Origin: Polyodon spathula
Lineage: Eukaryota > Chordata > Actinopteri > Acipenseriformes > Polyodontidae
DNA: 64,000 nt
Direction of reading: 5' to 3'
NCBI RefSeq assembly: GCF_017654505.1
Contig: NC_054540.1
Span: forward strand, 39,784,468 to 39,848,467
Below the pieces are notes generated by a model. It saw only the letters and a list, made by a program, of their open reading frames with translations, ran no database searches and was not told the origin of the DNA. The position numbers and the translations under genes were made by a program. Positions 1 to 11,367 of this stretch are shown here, piece after piece; position 1 is the first letter of the stretch, and each line of letters opens with the position of its first letter.

Positions 1-547
1 GAGACCCATACAAAAACAATTAGGCTAATAACAAATACTGTACAACCACTTGTGTGTCAGGGTCCAGTATAAATCCTCTATGCAGCCTGCTTTTTCACAT
101 TGTTCGTATAAAAAGCAGCACACCATTTTAATTTGTACAGCGGAGAGTAATTGTTTTGCATCAACTTCAATCTCCAATTAATTTCATGAGTCCTCATCTC
201 CTGTCTGAAATGCACAATCCCACTGCATTGAAATAATCCATTCCCAACACAGGAGGCTTATTCCTAGGGAGCTGTCTTGTAGCATTTGTTAGTGCATTGC
301 TGCCACACACGAACACCTCGTTGGTTAAAATAAAGACCGCTTCCGCAAGTAGATATTTAATTTGCTTTGTTATTGAGAAATACGTGTGTATATGATAACA
401 ATACAATATTAATGCTTTGTTTTTAATTGTTTTGTATATTGTTGTTTGTGATGTGCAGTACAAAATAAAATGAACAGTAATTCTAAGTTCCTATGTATAT
501 TGAAGCTAAGGCATTTGCAGTTAGACAGTAAAAAAATGGGTAGCTAA
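1..547. repeat. Dispersed repeat R1, left part of interrupted copy
   Basis: This stretch aligns almost base for base with 62751-63306 in the same orientation: both start at GAGACCCA and share the CTCCAATTAATTTCATGAG and GTGCAGTACAAAATAAA blocks. It contains no convincing coding sequence. The copy is cut at about 547 by a DIRS element and resumes at 3934. The inner end of R1 (GCAGTATAGCGA) recalls the ends of pogo/Tigger-like DNA transposons, so R1 may be a non-autonomous DNA element. That assignment is inference. The left end lies outside the window. Confidence 0.75.
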
Positions 548-721
548 AGTTATTACCATAACTCTGGTTCCCTGAAAAGAATGACAACCATTACTGAATG
601 GGAAGAGACTCTCTGACCCATCAATCACTGAGCATATATAAAAAAAACTGCCCTATCAGGGCCCTGCTATGAGGAGGAAGTCCCTCCCACCTCCTGCTGA
701 AGAGGGTCGTCCTCACAGTAG
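548..721 (+). repeat. DIRS copy 1 left inverted terminal repeat
   Basis: The reverse complement of this arm matches 3787-3933 with few differences. Shared blocks include CCTATCAGGGCCCTGCT, the AGGAGGAAGT purine run and GAGGGTCGTCCTCACAG. The outermost bases (ACCATAACTCTGGTTCCCTGAAAA) are repeated inverted in the internal complementary region at 778-863. Confidence 0.85.
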
Positions 722-777
722 CATATCGCCATTTTCGAAATCAAAGGTCAGCTGGGGACAAGACCTCGAAGGGTAAA

Positions 778-863
778 GGTTGTCAATCTTTTCAGGGAAC
801 CAGGGTTATGGTAGTAACCTAACATTCCCTTTCAAGTGGAATGACAACCATTACCGAATGGGA
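778..863 (+). other. DIRS copy 1 internal complementary region
   Basis: The first half (TTTTCAGGGAACCAGGG followed by TTATGGTAGTAACC) is the reverse complement of the left terminus. The second half (ATTCCCTTTCAAGTGG then AATGACAACCATTAC) is the reverse complement of the right terminus. The region therefore spells the head-to-tail junction of the two ends. In the accepted DIRS model this serves as template for closing the circular intermediate. It lies just downstream of the recombinase end in minus orientation, the usual position. Confidence 0.8.
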
Positions 864-918
864 AGCTGTACCAAAGCTGTTGTGGCTCCAAAGTTATCGA
901 CAGTACAGCCTCACGGTG

Positions 919-1479
919 TCAGTCCTCATGACGCCTAAAGGCATGCCCCCTGCAACACCCTAGAACCCAGAGAGGGCCTCGCTCGGTTTGCAACATCAAG
1001 GCGGTAAAAATGTGCAAATGTCTGACTACCTGCCATGTAGCAGCATTGCAAAGCTCACCCAATGAGAATCCATGAAATAGAGCCCACGAAGTCGCTTGGC
1101 CCCTGATAGAATGGGTCGTAATGTTTTCCGGCATGGGAGACTCCATCTGTTCATACGCCAAGCATATGGCATCTGCCACCCAGCGCGCTGGATGTTGCTT
1201 TGACAGGGAAGGCCACCTTGGGTGCTGGCAATAGGCAGGAGGGTGCAAAAATTTGGAAGGGACCTCCGTGGCCTTGTGGGACCTCTCAATGCTCACATCA
1301 ACAGTCACTCCGAACATCTGCCCCGGTGTTACAGGGGAATCCAACAACGCAACCTTCTCCATCTCTACGACCTTGGCTTGGGTCAGCCATAAATGTCGGC
1401 GAGTGGCCACCAGCGCTGCTAGAGACCTCCCTGATGCCTGACCTAACACCCCCATCATGTCAGTCATTGCTCCCGTCAC
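919..1479 (-). pseudogene. Gag C-terminus fused in frame to tyrosine recombinase C-terminus (DIRS copy 1)
   Basis: This is an open 186-codon frame. Residues about 15-75 match the end of the Gag of DIRS copy 3: GRSLAALVATRRHLWL here against GRSIASMVVARRQLWL there, followed by a DSPVTPG block. From about residue 90 it matches the recombinase C-terminal domain (RWVADAICLAYEQ, then THSIRGQATSWALFHG), which keeps the His-x-x-Arg catalytic pair. The tyrosine block is degraded: FTALML stands where copy 3 has FYRLNV. Everything between, namely the rest of pol and the first catalytic Arg, is gone, so the ORF looks like a deletion chimera. It cannot be an active recombinase. Whether it is translated is unknown; the frame has stayed open for 186 codons. 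Other ORFs over this DNA on the plus strand are shadows. Confidence 0.7.
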
Positions 1480-1650
1480 TGCTTGAAGCTCCCTCGCATT
1501 TGTCTCTGTTGCCTGCTCCTGCAGCTTCGTTGCTAGCTGCTACTGGTATATCACCAATATGGAAACATATGCTGAAGCATATGCCTTTTTAAGCATGGTG
1601 CCAGTTGTCCTGCATAGCTTAGATGGGCAGATAGGGTCTTTATCCCTATA

Positions 1651-3313
1651 CAGTGGCTTGCGAAAGTATTGACCCTCCTTGGCATTTTTCCTATTTTGTT
1701 GCCTTACAACCTGGAATTAAAATTGATTTTTTGGGGGTTTGTATCATTTGATTTACACAACATACCTACCACTTTGAAGATGCAAAATATTTTTATTGTG
1801 AAACAAACAAGAAATAAGACAAAAAAACAGAAAACTTGAGTGTGCATAAGTATTCACCCCCCCCCCCCCAAAGTCAATACTTTGTAGAGCCACCTTTTGC
1901 AGCAATTACAACTGCAAGTCTCTTGGGGTATGTATCTATAAGCTAGGCACATCTAGCCACTGGGATTTTTGCCCATTCTTCAAGGCAAAACTGCTCCAGC
2001 TCCTTCAAGTTGGATGGGTTCCGCTGGTGTACAGCAATCTTTAAGTCATACCACAGATTCTCAATTGGATTGAGGTCTGGGCTTTGACTAGGCCATTCCA
2101 AGACATTTAAATGTTTCCCCTTAAACCACTCGAGTGTTGCTTTAGCAGTATGCTTAGGGTTATTGTCCTGCTGGAAGGTGAACCTCCGTCCCAGTTTCAA
2201 ATCTCTGGAAGACTGAAACAGGTTTCCCTCAAGAATTTCCCTGTATTTAGCGCCATCCATCATTCCTTCAATTCTGACCAGTTTCCCAGTCCCTGCCGAT
2301 GAAAAACATCCCCACAGCATGATCCTGCCACCATCATGCTTCACTGTGGGGATGGTGTTCTCGGGGTGATGAGAGGTGTTGGGTTTGTGCCAGACATAGC
2401 GTTTTCCTTGATGGCCAAAAAGCTCAATTTTAGTCTCATCTGACCAGAGTACCTTCTTCCATATGTTTAGGGAGTTTCCCACATGCCTTTTGGCGAACAC
2501 CAAACGTGTTTGCTTATTATTTTCTTTAAGCAATGGCTTTGTTCTGGCCACTCTTCCGTAAAGCCCATCTCTGTGGAGTGTATGGTTTAAGTGGTCCTAT
2601 GGACAGATACTCCAATCTCCGCTGTGGAGCTTTGCAGCTCCTTCAGGGTTATCTTTGGTCTCTTTGTTGCCTCTTTGATTAATGCCCTCCTTGCCTGGTC
2701 TGTGAGTTTTGGTGGGCGGCCCTCTCTTGCCAGGTTTGTTGTGGTGCCATATTCTTTCCATTTTTTAATAATAGCTTTCATGGTGCTCCGTGGGATGTTC
2801 AAAGTTTTGGATATTTTTTTATAACCCAACCCTGATCTGTACTTCTCCACAACTTTGTCCCTGACCTGTTTGGAGAGCTCCTTGGTCTTCATGGTGCCGC
2901 TTGCTTGGTGGTGCCCCTTGCTTAGTGGTTTTGCAGACTCTGGGGCCTTTCAGAACAGGTGTATATATACTGAGATCATGTGACAGATCATGTGACACTT
3001 AGATTGTACACAGATGGACTTTATTTAACTAAATATGTGACTTCTGAAGGTAATTGGTTGCACCAGATCTTATTTAGAGGCTTAATAGCAAAGGGGGTGA
3101 ATACATATGCACGCACCACTTTTCCGTTATTTATTTTTTAGAATTTTTTGAAACAAGTTATTTTTTTCATTTCACTTCACCAATTTGGACTGTTTTGTGT
3201 ATGTCCATTACATGAAATAAATAAAAATAAATAAAAATCAATTTTAATTCCAGGTTGTAAGGCAACAAAATAGGAAAAATGCCAAGGGGGGTCAATACTT
3301 TCGCAAGCCACTG
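1651..3313 (-). mobile_element. Tc1-like transposon A, complete ends
   Basis: The ends are inverted repeats starting CAGTGGCTTGCGAAAGTA and ending in its complement, flanked by TA at 1649-1650 and 3314-3315, the Tc1/mariner target duplication. The length of 1,663 bp fits the family. It lies inside the gag region of DIRS copy 1: Gag homology resumes on both sides (KDPICPSKLC to the left, AGLGTFHPISDMI to the right in plus-strand order). A run of 13 C (1857-1869) sits near the left end. The transposase runs on the minus strand. Confidence 0.95.
1943..2892 (-). pseudogene. Tc1 transposase A, frameshifted
   Basis: The first part (2892 down to 2587, 101 codons) holds the paired helix-turn-helix DNA-binding region with the GRPPKLTDQ linker. 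The second part (2551 down to 1943, 202 codons) is the DDE catalytic domain with WSDETK, QQDNNPKHT and SPDLNPIENLW. The catalytic Asp, Asp and Glu are all present. The parts are in different frames and a stop follows VSVHRTT, so an indel at about 2551-2590 separates them. Such enzymes excise and reinsert the element at TA. This copy cannot make the full protein. Confidence 0.93.
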
Positions 3314-3315
3314 TA

Positions 3316-3560
3316 GGTGGATCCTTGCACCAGCACCGTGATCATGTCACTGATGGGATGGAATGTGCCCAGGCCAGCTACTTGGGCTCCGCCGGTGTGC
3401 ATCAGGGAATTCGCTGTTCTGGAACCCGATGGAGCAAATGCCGGGTGGCTCCATCAAGAGTGAACCAGCTCTAGAGTCCTGACACGTGTTGTGGGTGACC
3501 TTTCTGCTTCAAAATGCGGTTCTGCTGGCCAGAGAACATTTGTGGCAGCAGATGCGCACT
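3316..3560 (-). pseudogene. DIRS Gag internal fragment (copy 1)
   Basis: Minus-strand translation gives AGLGTFHPISDMITVLVQ, which lines up with AGLASFPPVDAALAALVK in the Gag of DIRS copy 3. An in-frame stop lies upstream of it. The continuation (KDPICPSKLCRTTGT) is found across Tc1 element A at about 1580-1640, so the gene was continuous before that insertion. DIRS Gag is the structural protein of the element; no enzymatic motif is expected. About 3561-3786 shows no readable coding sequence. Confidence 0.65.
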
Positions 3561-3786
3561 CATTAGGGCCCGGAACTACACAAGGTAGTAGCAGAGAACT
3601 AAAGGCTTAGCACCAATCTTAGTAGAGGGGTCGAATTCTATTTAATCAGTAGAATCTACCAAAGCAAGTCTAAGGCAACTAGCAATCTCAAAAACACTTG
3701 TAGTAATGTAGCTTACCGTTAGGAATCAAATTTGTAGGTCAGAACAGAACAAATTATTCTATTAATATTAATAAATAACAAATTCT

Positions 3787-3933
3787 ACTGTGAGGACGAC
3801 CCTCTTCAGCAGGAGGTAGGAGGAACTTCCTCCTCACAGCAGGGCCCTGATAGGGCAGTTTTTTTTATATATGCTGATGGGTCAGAGAGGCTCTTCCCCT
3901 TTTGTAATAGTTGTCATTCCAATTGAAAGAGAA
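3787..3933 (-). repeat. DIRS copy 1 right inverted terminal repeat
   Basis: This is the inverted partner of 548-721, ending in AATTGAAAGAGAA. R1 sequence resumes at CAGCTGGAACGCAAC immediately after. Confidence 0.85.
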
Positions 3934-3989
3934 CAGCTGGAACGCAACATATCCAAATCCGCAGTATAGCGATGGGCGATATAACGCGG
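3934..3989. repeat. Dispersed repeat R1, right part
   Basis: It matches 63307-63365 (ATATATCCGAATCTGCAG there, ATATCCAAATCCGCAG here) and joins to the left part at 547. It then runs into a GT and TA microsatellite. Confidence 0.7.
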
Positions 3990-4006
3990 TGTGTGTGTGT
4001 GTGTGT

Positions 4007-4083
<77 letters not shown>
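3990..4083. repeat. (GT)n then (TA)n microsatellite
   Basis: About nine GT units are followed by about 37 TA units. The terminal TA is the insertion point of Tc1 element B. Short ORFs reading YIYIYI here are artefacts. Confidence 0.97.
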
Positions 4084-4088
<5 letters not shown>

Positions 4089-5085
4089 CTGTGCAAAAGT
4101 TTTAGGCAGGTGTGAAAAAATGCTGTAAAATAAGAATGCTTTAAAAAATTGACATGTTAATAGATTATATTTATCAATTATCTAAATGCGAAGTGAGTGA
4201 ACAGAAGAAAAATCTAAATCAAATCCATATTTGGTGTGACCGCCCTTTGCCTTCAAAACAGCATCAATTCTTCTAGGTACACTTGCACACAGTTTTTGAA
4301 GAAACTCGGCAGGTATGATGGCCCAAACATCTTGGAGAACTAACCACAGTTGCTTCTCTCTCTTCGTGTAATCCCAGACAGACTCGATGATGTTGAGATC
4401 AAGGCTCTGTGGGGGCCATACCATCACTTCCAGGACTCCTTGTTCTTCTTTATGCTGAAGATAGTTCTTAATGCTGCAGAAAGTTGTCATGCTGCAGAAT
4501 AAATTTGGGGCCAATCAGATGCCTCCCTGATGGTATTGCATGATGGATAATTACCTGCCTGTACTTCTCAGCATTGAGAAGACCATTAATTCTGACCAAA
4601 TCCCCAACTCCATTTGCAGAAATGCAGCCCCAAACTTGCAAGGAACCTCCACCATGCTTCACTGTTGCCTGCAGACACTCATTCCTGTACCGCTCTCCAG
4701 CCCTTCGGTGAACAAATTGCCTTCTGCTACAGCCAAATATGTCAAATTTTGACTCATCAGTCCAGAGCACCTGCTGCCATTTTTCTGCACCGTAGTTCCT
4801 GTGTTTTCGTGCATAGTTGAGTCGCTTGGCCTTGTTTCCACGTCGACGGTATGACTTTTTGGCTGCAAGTCTTCCATGAAGGCCACTTCTGACCAGACTT
4901 CTCCGGACAGTAGATGGGTGTACCAGGGGTCCCACTGTTTTCTGCCAATTCTGAACTAATGGCACCGCTGGACATCTTCTGATTGTGAAGGGAAATAAGC
5001 ATGATGTGTCTTTCATCTGCTGCAGTAAGTTTCCTTGACCGACCACTGCATCTACGGTCCTCAACAATGCTTGTTTCTTTGAGGC
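4084..5085 (-). mobile_element. Tc1-like transposon B, truncated
   Basis: The left terminal repeat starts CAGAACTGTGCAAAAGTTTT and follows a TA of the microsatellite. The transposase reads on the minus strand. Homology stops at about 5085, in the DNA-binding domain, exactly where the C-rich minisatellite begins. The right terminal repeat is not found. Confidence 0.9.
4182..5085 (-). pseudogene. Tc1 transposase B, truncated and frameshifted
   Basis: Reading from 5085 downward: a helix-turn-helix remnant (GRSRKLTAADERHIM in one frame), the second DNA-binding part (VRRSLVRSGLHGR), a catalytic domain with LWTDESKFDIFG and a GGGSLQVWGC block, then HDN in place of the family's QDNDPKH. After another frame change come SLDLNIIESVWDY and the C-terminal AVLKAKGGHTKYG. 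At least three frameshifts divide it. The N-terminus is lost at the minisatellite junction. It belongs to the Tc1 branch that ends in AKGGHT. Confidence 0.9.
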
Positions 5086-6137
5086 ACCAACATACACACA
5101 CACTGTCCCCCAGCACCAACATACACACACTGCCCCCCAGCAGCAACATATACATACTGCCCCCCCAACCCTGACAGACACACTGGCCCCCAGCACCAAC
5201 ATACACACACTGCCCCCCCAGCACAGACACACACACTGCCCCAACCCTGACACACATACTGCCCCCCCAGCACTGACACACACACTTCCCCCTCAGCACC
5301 AACATACAGACACTGCCCCCCAGCACCGACACACACACTACCCTCCAACACAAACATACACACAATGCCCCCCAGCACCAACATACACACACTGCCCCCC
5401 CTGCATCGACACACACACTGCCCCACCAGCATCGACACAGACTGCCCCACCAGCACCGACACACACACTGCCCCCCAGCACCAACATACACACACTGCCC
5501 CCCCAACACTGACAGACACACTGCCCCCCAGCACCGACACACACACTGCCCCCCAGCACCAACATACACACTGCCCCCCAGCACCAACATACACACACTG
5601 CCCCCCCAACACCGACACACACACTGCCCCCCAGCACCAACACACACACTGCCCCCCAGCACCGACACACACACTGCCCCCCAGCACCAACATACACACT
5701 GCCCCCCAGCACCAACATACACACACTGCCCCCCCAACACTGACAGACACACTGCCCCTCAGCACCGACACACACACTGCCCCCCAGCACCAACATACAC
5801 ACTGCCCCCCAGCACCAACATACACACACTGCCCCCCCAGCACCGACATTCACACTGCCACCTGCACAGAAACACACACACTGCCCCACTAGCACCGACA
5901 CACACTGACCCCCCAGCGCCGACACACACACTGCCCCCTACCACCGACATACACACTATCCCCCAGCACCAACATACACACACTGCCCCCCAACCCTGAC
6001 ACACACTGCCGTCCCAGCACTAACACATACACTGTCCCCCTAGGCCCAACATACACACACTGCCCCCCAATTCTGACACACACACTGCCCCCCCCCTGCA
6101 CTGACACACACACTGCCCTCCCCAGTACTGGCACACA

Positions 6138-6142
<5 letters not shown>
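5086..6142. repeat. C-rich minisatellite, 25-28 bp units with higher-order repeat
   Basis: About 40 head-to-tail units of the type CACACTGCCCCCCAGCACC followed by either GACACA or AACATACA, so units are 25 or 27-28 bp. Unit variants recur in a fixed order: a distinctive AACACTGACAG variant falls at about 5505 and again at 5736, a higher-order period of about 231 bp. Stops are nearly absent in every frame, so ORFs of 175-331 codons appear on both strands (CVCWCWG or HTHTAPQHQ repeats). I do not regard them as genes. Confidence 0.95.

Positions 6143-6179
<37 letters not shown>
6143..6179. repeat. Uninterrupted run of 37 C
   Basis: Thirty-seven consecutive C terminate the dense part of the minisatellite. 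The complementary G run could form G-quadruplex structure and could also be an assembly problem. Confidence 0.97.
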
Positions 6180-6189
6180 ATCAAAACAT

Positions 6190-6363
6190 ACATGTCACAC
6201 TGACGGGAGGACTGCCAGGTACACTCACACATGTGTGTGAGCAGGGGTCGTACATACTGCCACCCCAGCACAGGACACAGATCTGTGCATAAAGTGTATA
6301 ATTCACACATATTCACACACAGACTGCCAATTCTAACACCCCAAAACACTGATACACACACTG
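6190..6363. repeat. Degenerate minisatellite tail
   Basis: Scattered CACACTGCC-like units (for example at about 6255, 6320 and 6350) show decayed copies of the neighbouring minisatellite beyond the C run. Confidence 0.6.
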
Positions 6364-6545
6364 CAGAAATAATCATCCTGCACGACTCGAATGGGAAGTA
6401 CCTAAATGAGAGGCGCCTCTTCCCTGGCAGAAGAGTAATGAAGATCTGTTGCCCAACAACACAGACTGCACAGGACCTGCTGGCAGGGTGAAGACTGAAC
6501 GACGGCAAGCACATCCTGATCCACTCCGGGACTCCTGTACGTAAT
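6364..6545 (+). pseudogene. SGNH/esterase-like domain fragment, probably from a retroelement
   Basis: In one frame the DNA reads IIILHDSNGKYLNERRLFPG, then ICCPTTQTAQDLLAG, a stop, and HILIHSGT. The DSNGK block, a cysteine-proline-threonine block and a HIIIHTGT-like block in this order resemble esterase (SGNH-hydrolase-like) proteins encoded by some fish LINE ORF1s. It starts abruptly at the minisatellite edge, so the 5' part is lost. No neighbouring reverse transcriptase was found. The family assignment is from memory of the motif pattern and only moderately certain. Confidence 0.45.
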
Positions 6546-7551
6546 TTATCTTGCAATTTCTTTCAGAACTGTACTACCATAAAATAAAATGTGCTTGCTG
6601 TGTCTGTGTACATTAGTTTTTAATTTACGTGCCAGATTGAGGCTCCCATCTCTTCGTGGGCGTTGCATGTACATAGTCAGTGTTGCGTGTTTTTATTTGT
6701 TTGCTTTGTGTGTTTTTTTTAGTAGAGGGAGAAAAAAATACCTTAATGTTTCTTTATTGATAGCGGCATTTATTCAAGGTCAGCCTCTATTCTCAATCAA
6801 AATCAAATATTTGAAATATACAGTATATGTCAAACAAAATGTGAGCATAAATACAGATCAAAGAATCATGATAAGTTTTCATTGTGCATCAGTATAATAA
6901 GCAAATGCATTTCAATATTATTTTTAAGTACTTTTTATAACAGGCAATACAATGTTTTATGTTTCAAAGGATACTTCAAAATGTAATACAGTAATATAAT
7001 TGCACAGTACATGAGGCAAGCAACTGAATATAACAAACAAATGTGTGGACTCACTTGATATTGATACTTTCTGAGTGATGTACTTTGCAGAAAAACTCTG
7101 ACCGTCTGACTTTTTCTCCAGCAAAACGGTTGCTAACAGCATCACACCAACATGGATCGAGAGAGCACTTTTCGAGAGCCTCAACCCCTATCCCCTGTTC
7201 CATCGCAATAAAAGCAAGACTGCTTAAGCATTCATGACCTGTGGTATTCCTAGGATAGTCAACCTTGGTTAACTCAACACCCCATGGGGATGCCATTGTG
7301 TTGACTTATTCAAGGTGTCGAGTTAACCACGGGTGCACACGAGTCATGGTATTAACATGCATATTGGGCTACCATCACGCACGTATGCATAAGTCAATTT
7401 TTTATGTCATACACACCTACAGAATTTGAGCTACCATAACAAGGTACAATCATTAGTTTGTTATTATGTTATTTATTTATGTAAATTTGAAAAAATAGCA
7501 AAAAACATTTCGATAGGGTGCTAATAGTTATTATGTGACGTGTGTACATGC
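6546..7551. other. No recognisable gene; one unassigned minus-strand ORF
   Basis: AT-rich sequence. An 81-codon minus-strand frame (7296 to 7051, beginning MASPWGVELTKVDYP) looks less AT-biased than its surroundings, but I do not recognise it. Its start region overlaps an imperfect inverted repeat (7261-7281 with 7313-7333, core GTTAACTCAACAC against GTGTCGAGTTAAC), which may be a transposon end. Nothing else can be supported. Confidence 0.3.
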
Positions 7552-7645
7552 GCAGCAGGCAACCCCAGGCAATGCAAAGCAGCAGGTAACCCTAAGCTAA
7601 GCGGAGCAGCAGGCAACCCCATGCAATGAGGAGCAGCAGGCAGCC
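7552..7645. repeat. 27-bp tandem repeat, about 3.5 copies
   Basis: GCAGCAGG starts at 7552, 7579, 7606 and 7633, a constant 27-bp spacing, with intervening CAACCCCAGGCAATG-like sequence. It lies 80 bp upstream of the piggyBac transposase start. Confidence 0.85.
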
Positions 7646-8985
7646 GAATGTGATTGTTTTGTTCGAACACTGTTTATTAGGTATATGAAAGCTTTTGTTG
7701 CATACTGCATCTCAGCATTTTGAGTAAATGGACAAACAACTGATTTTAATGTTACCTCAAAGTAACATTACTCTACCTGCTAAAGTAAGGGCTAGGGGCT
7801 TGGATTGGCAAAGCAGGAGGAGCATTCCCCCTATTCCCCAATGGAAGTGCAGGCTGCCTGAAGCTTTTGAAGTTAAACAGCCAATTGATTACTTCAGACA
7901 CCTCCTGAAGCCAGACACAATTGAATTCATGATTGAGCAAACCTATCTCTGTGCAGTACAATCATATCCAAACAGGCCCCTAAATGTCACCAATGAAGAG
8001 ATGGAACAATTTATCGGCATATTTTTTATATGTCAGTGTATGGTCTGCCACGATCCTGCATGTTCTGGTGTACCTCCACTTGAGTTGACTGTGTGGCAAA
8101 CACAATGGGAAGACATCACTGGGAGACTATCAAAAGTTTCCTTCACTTTGCAAACAATGATGATCAAGTTTCTGCTGGACATCCTGGGCATGACAGGCTT
8201 TTCAAAGTGTAGCCACTGCTAACATCTCTTCTGAAGAGCTTTAAAGCAACCCCAAAGGGTACAACGTGTTTGTACTGTCCGACAGCAATGGGATCGTGTA
8301 CAATTTTGACATCTACACGGGATCCATTTCTCCAGTTGATGGGATGCCAGATATTGGTGCAAGTGAGAATGTAGTTTTGCGACTTGCAAGCATCATCACA
8401 GACAACCTCTCCTACAAAATATTCTTTGACAACTGGTTCTATAACGTCGACAAGTGCAAGTGGCTCTACAAAAAAAGATCTACAATGTGGGGAGAGTTAG
8501 ACAAAATCATATGGCTGGATGCACCTTCATGAATAACATGGAAAAAAAGAAGAAAGGAAGGGGAACCTTTGAAGTGACAGAGGCAAAACACAATGGTGTG
8601 TCCCTCAGGGCAGTCAAATGGTTTGACAACAGTCTGGTGACTCTCCTGAGTACCTATGCAGCAGCCAACCCAACTTCCAAACTGGAGAGATGGGACAAGA
8701 AGAGAAAGGAAGCTGTTCAAGTGATACGCCCCAGTATTGTCAAATTGTATAACCAGAGCATAGGTGGGGTGGACCTCCTGGATTCGCTCATCGCACTGTA
8801 CCGAACTAAGAAGATCCAAGAAGTGGTACCATTGCATTGTCTTCCACATGATGGATTTCACTGTGATGAGGCAAGTCTGGCTGAAAAAAGGATGAGAGGG
8901 CATGTGGGTCCATTGCCACCGACACCTGTCCACCAGGACAACACAGACCACTGGCCTGTTTGGGCAGAAACCAGAGGTAGATGTA

Positions 8986-10613
<1,628 letters not shown>

Positions 10614-10865
10614 TAAATACCTAGGATGCAAAGGGATCATCAAGGTGCAATGTGTGAAGTGTGGTGTTTTTCTCTGTTTAAGTGCTAAGAAGAACTGCTT
10701 TGTGGACTTTCAGAACACATTTGAGTATGATCACTGGATAAATGTAGTTTTTGTTTGTTTTTAATTTATTCTTGACTCAAAATGTTGTATTACGATAAAT
10801 TGTTTTTAAATCTGAGTCAAATGATCATTTCGTTCTGTGAAGAAAATGTAATGTCATGCATGAAA

Positions 10866-11367
10866 TTAACCCTTTGTGGTCCTATGTAGGACAGGTCCGA
10901 CATTACGATTGTCCCTGTCCAGTCCAGTGTCAGACCCCGCCCAACATCATCAAAAAGACATAAAGCACATGTCTCTAGCAGAGAAAACCTTTCAATGGCA
11001 GAGTGAGACTAATAGGAGCCGAATGACGCAGAAAGGGTGTATCTGAGCAATACAGATAGCCCCTGCACCACAGAGACAACACAGACACAAACAAAGGAGA
11101 TAGCTGTTTCCGCATCCGAAGCTCAAAGAATATCACAGACATTTGAAGAGCTTTTTGAGATGTTATAGTAATAAAATAATGACTTGGATCACATTATTGA
11201 GCAGTTTGTTAATAAAACGAGTGATCAGGAGAGGATTAAACAGTATGCACGTTTATAAAGAGGTATGTGAAAAACGCACACTGCATGTAAAATAAACAGC
11301 ACGTGTGGAAATAAATTGGACCTGAAGCACCTGACAAGTGCTAAATAAAAGAACTGCTAAGGGTTAA
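10866..11367. mobile_element. piggyBac-type MITE, 502 bp
   Basis: It begins TTAACCCTTTGTGGTCC and ends CTAAGGGTTAA, so both ends abut TTAA with CCCTT/AAGGG termini, as in piggyBac elements. Internally a plus-strand reading gives AQRISQTFEELFEML and, after stops, LDHIIEQFV, which resembles the acidic N-terminus of a piggyBac transposase. It therefore looks like a deletion derivative that kept its 5' coding end. It lies about 100 bp after the piggyBac gene remnant, but it is a separate bounded unit. A related fragment is at 18263-18430. Confidence 0.7.

Larger units (their letters stand above)
548..3933 (-). mobile_element. DIRS-like retrotransposon copy 1 (internally deleted)
   Basis: The element is bounded by long inverted terminal repeats (about 548-721 and 3787-3933) and has an internal complementary region beside the left repeat, the hallmark of DIRS retrotransposons. 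Read on the minus strand, a Gag fragment lies at 3316-3560 and a Gag-recombinase chimera at 919-1479. Reverse transcriptase, RNase H and most of the tyrosine recombinase are missing. A complete Tc1 element sits in the gag region. The outer flanks join to make uninterrupted R1 without a target-site duplication, as expected for recombinase-mediated insertion. It is related to, but a different subfamily from, the copies at 42441 and 50175. Confidence 0.85.

Noticed and set aside
1200..1592. 130-codon plus-strand ORF in DIRS copy 1
   Set aside because: It lies opposite the Gag-recombinase chimera, has no family features and is explained by the GC content of the coding strand.
3911..4105. YIYIYI ORFs over TA microsatellites (also at 37172, 57401 and 63645)
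   Set aside because: Simple-sequence artefacts.
4468..6140. Long minus-strand ORFs rich in Cys, Val and Gly (up to 331 codons) and a plus-strand HTHTAPQHQ ORF
   Set aside because: They are translations of the C-rich minisatellite in frames that lack stops. The first 150-200 codons change with every repeat unit and continue into Tc1 sequence only by chance.
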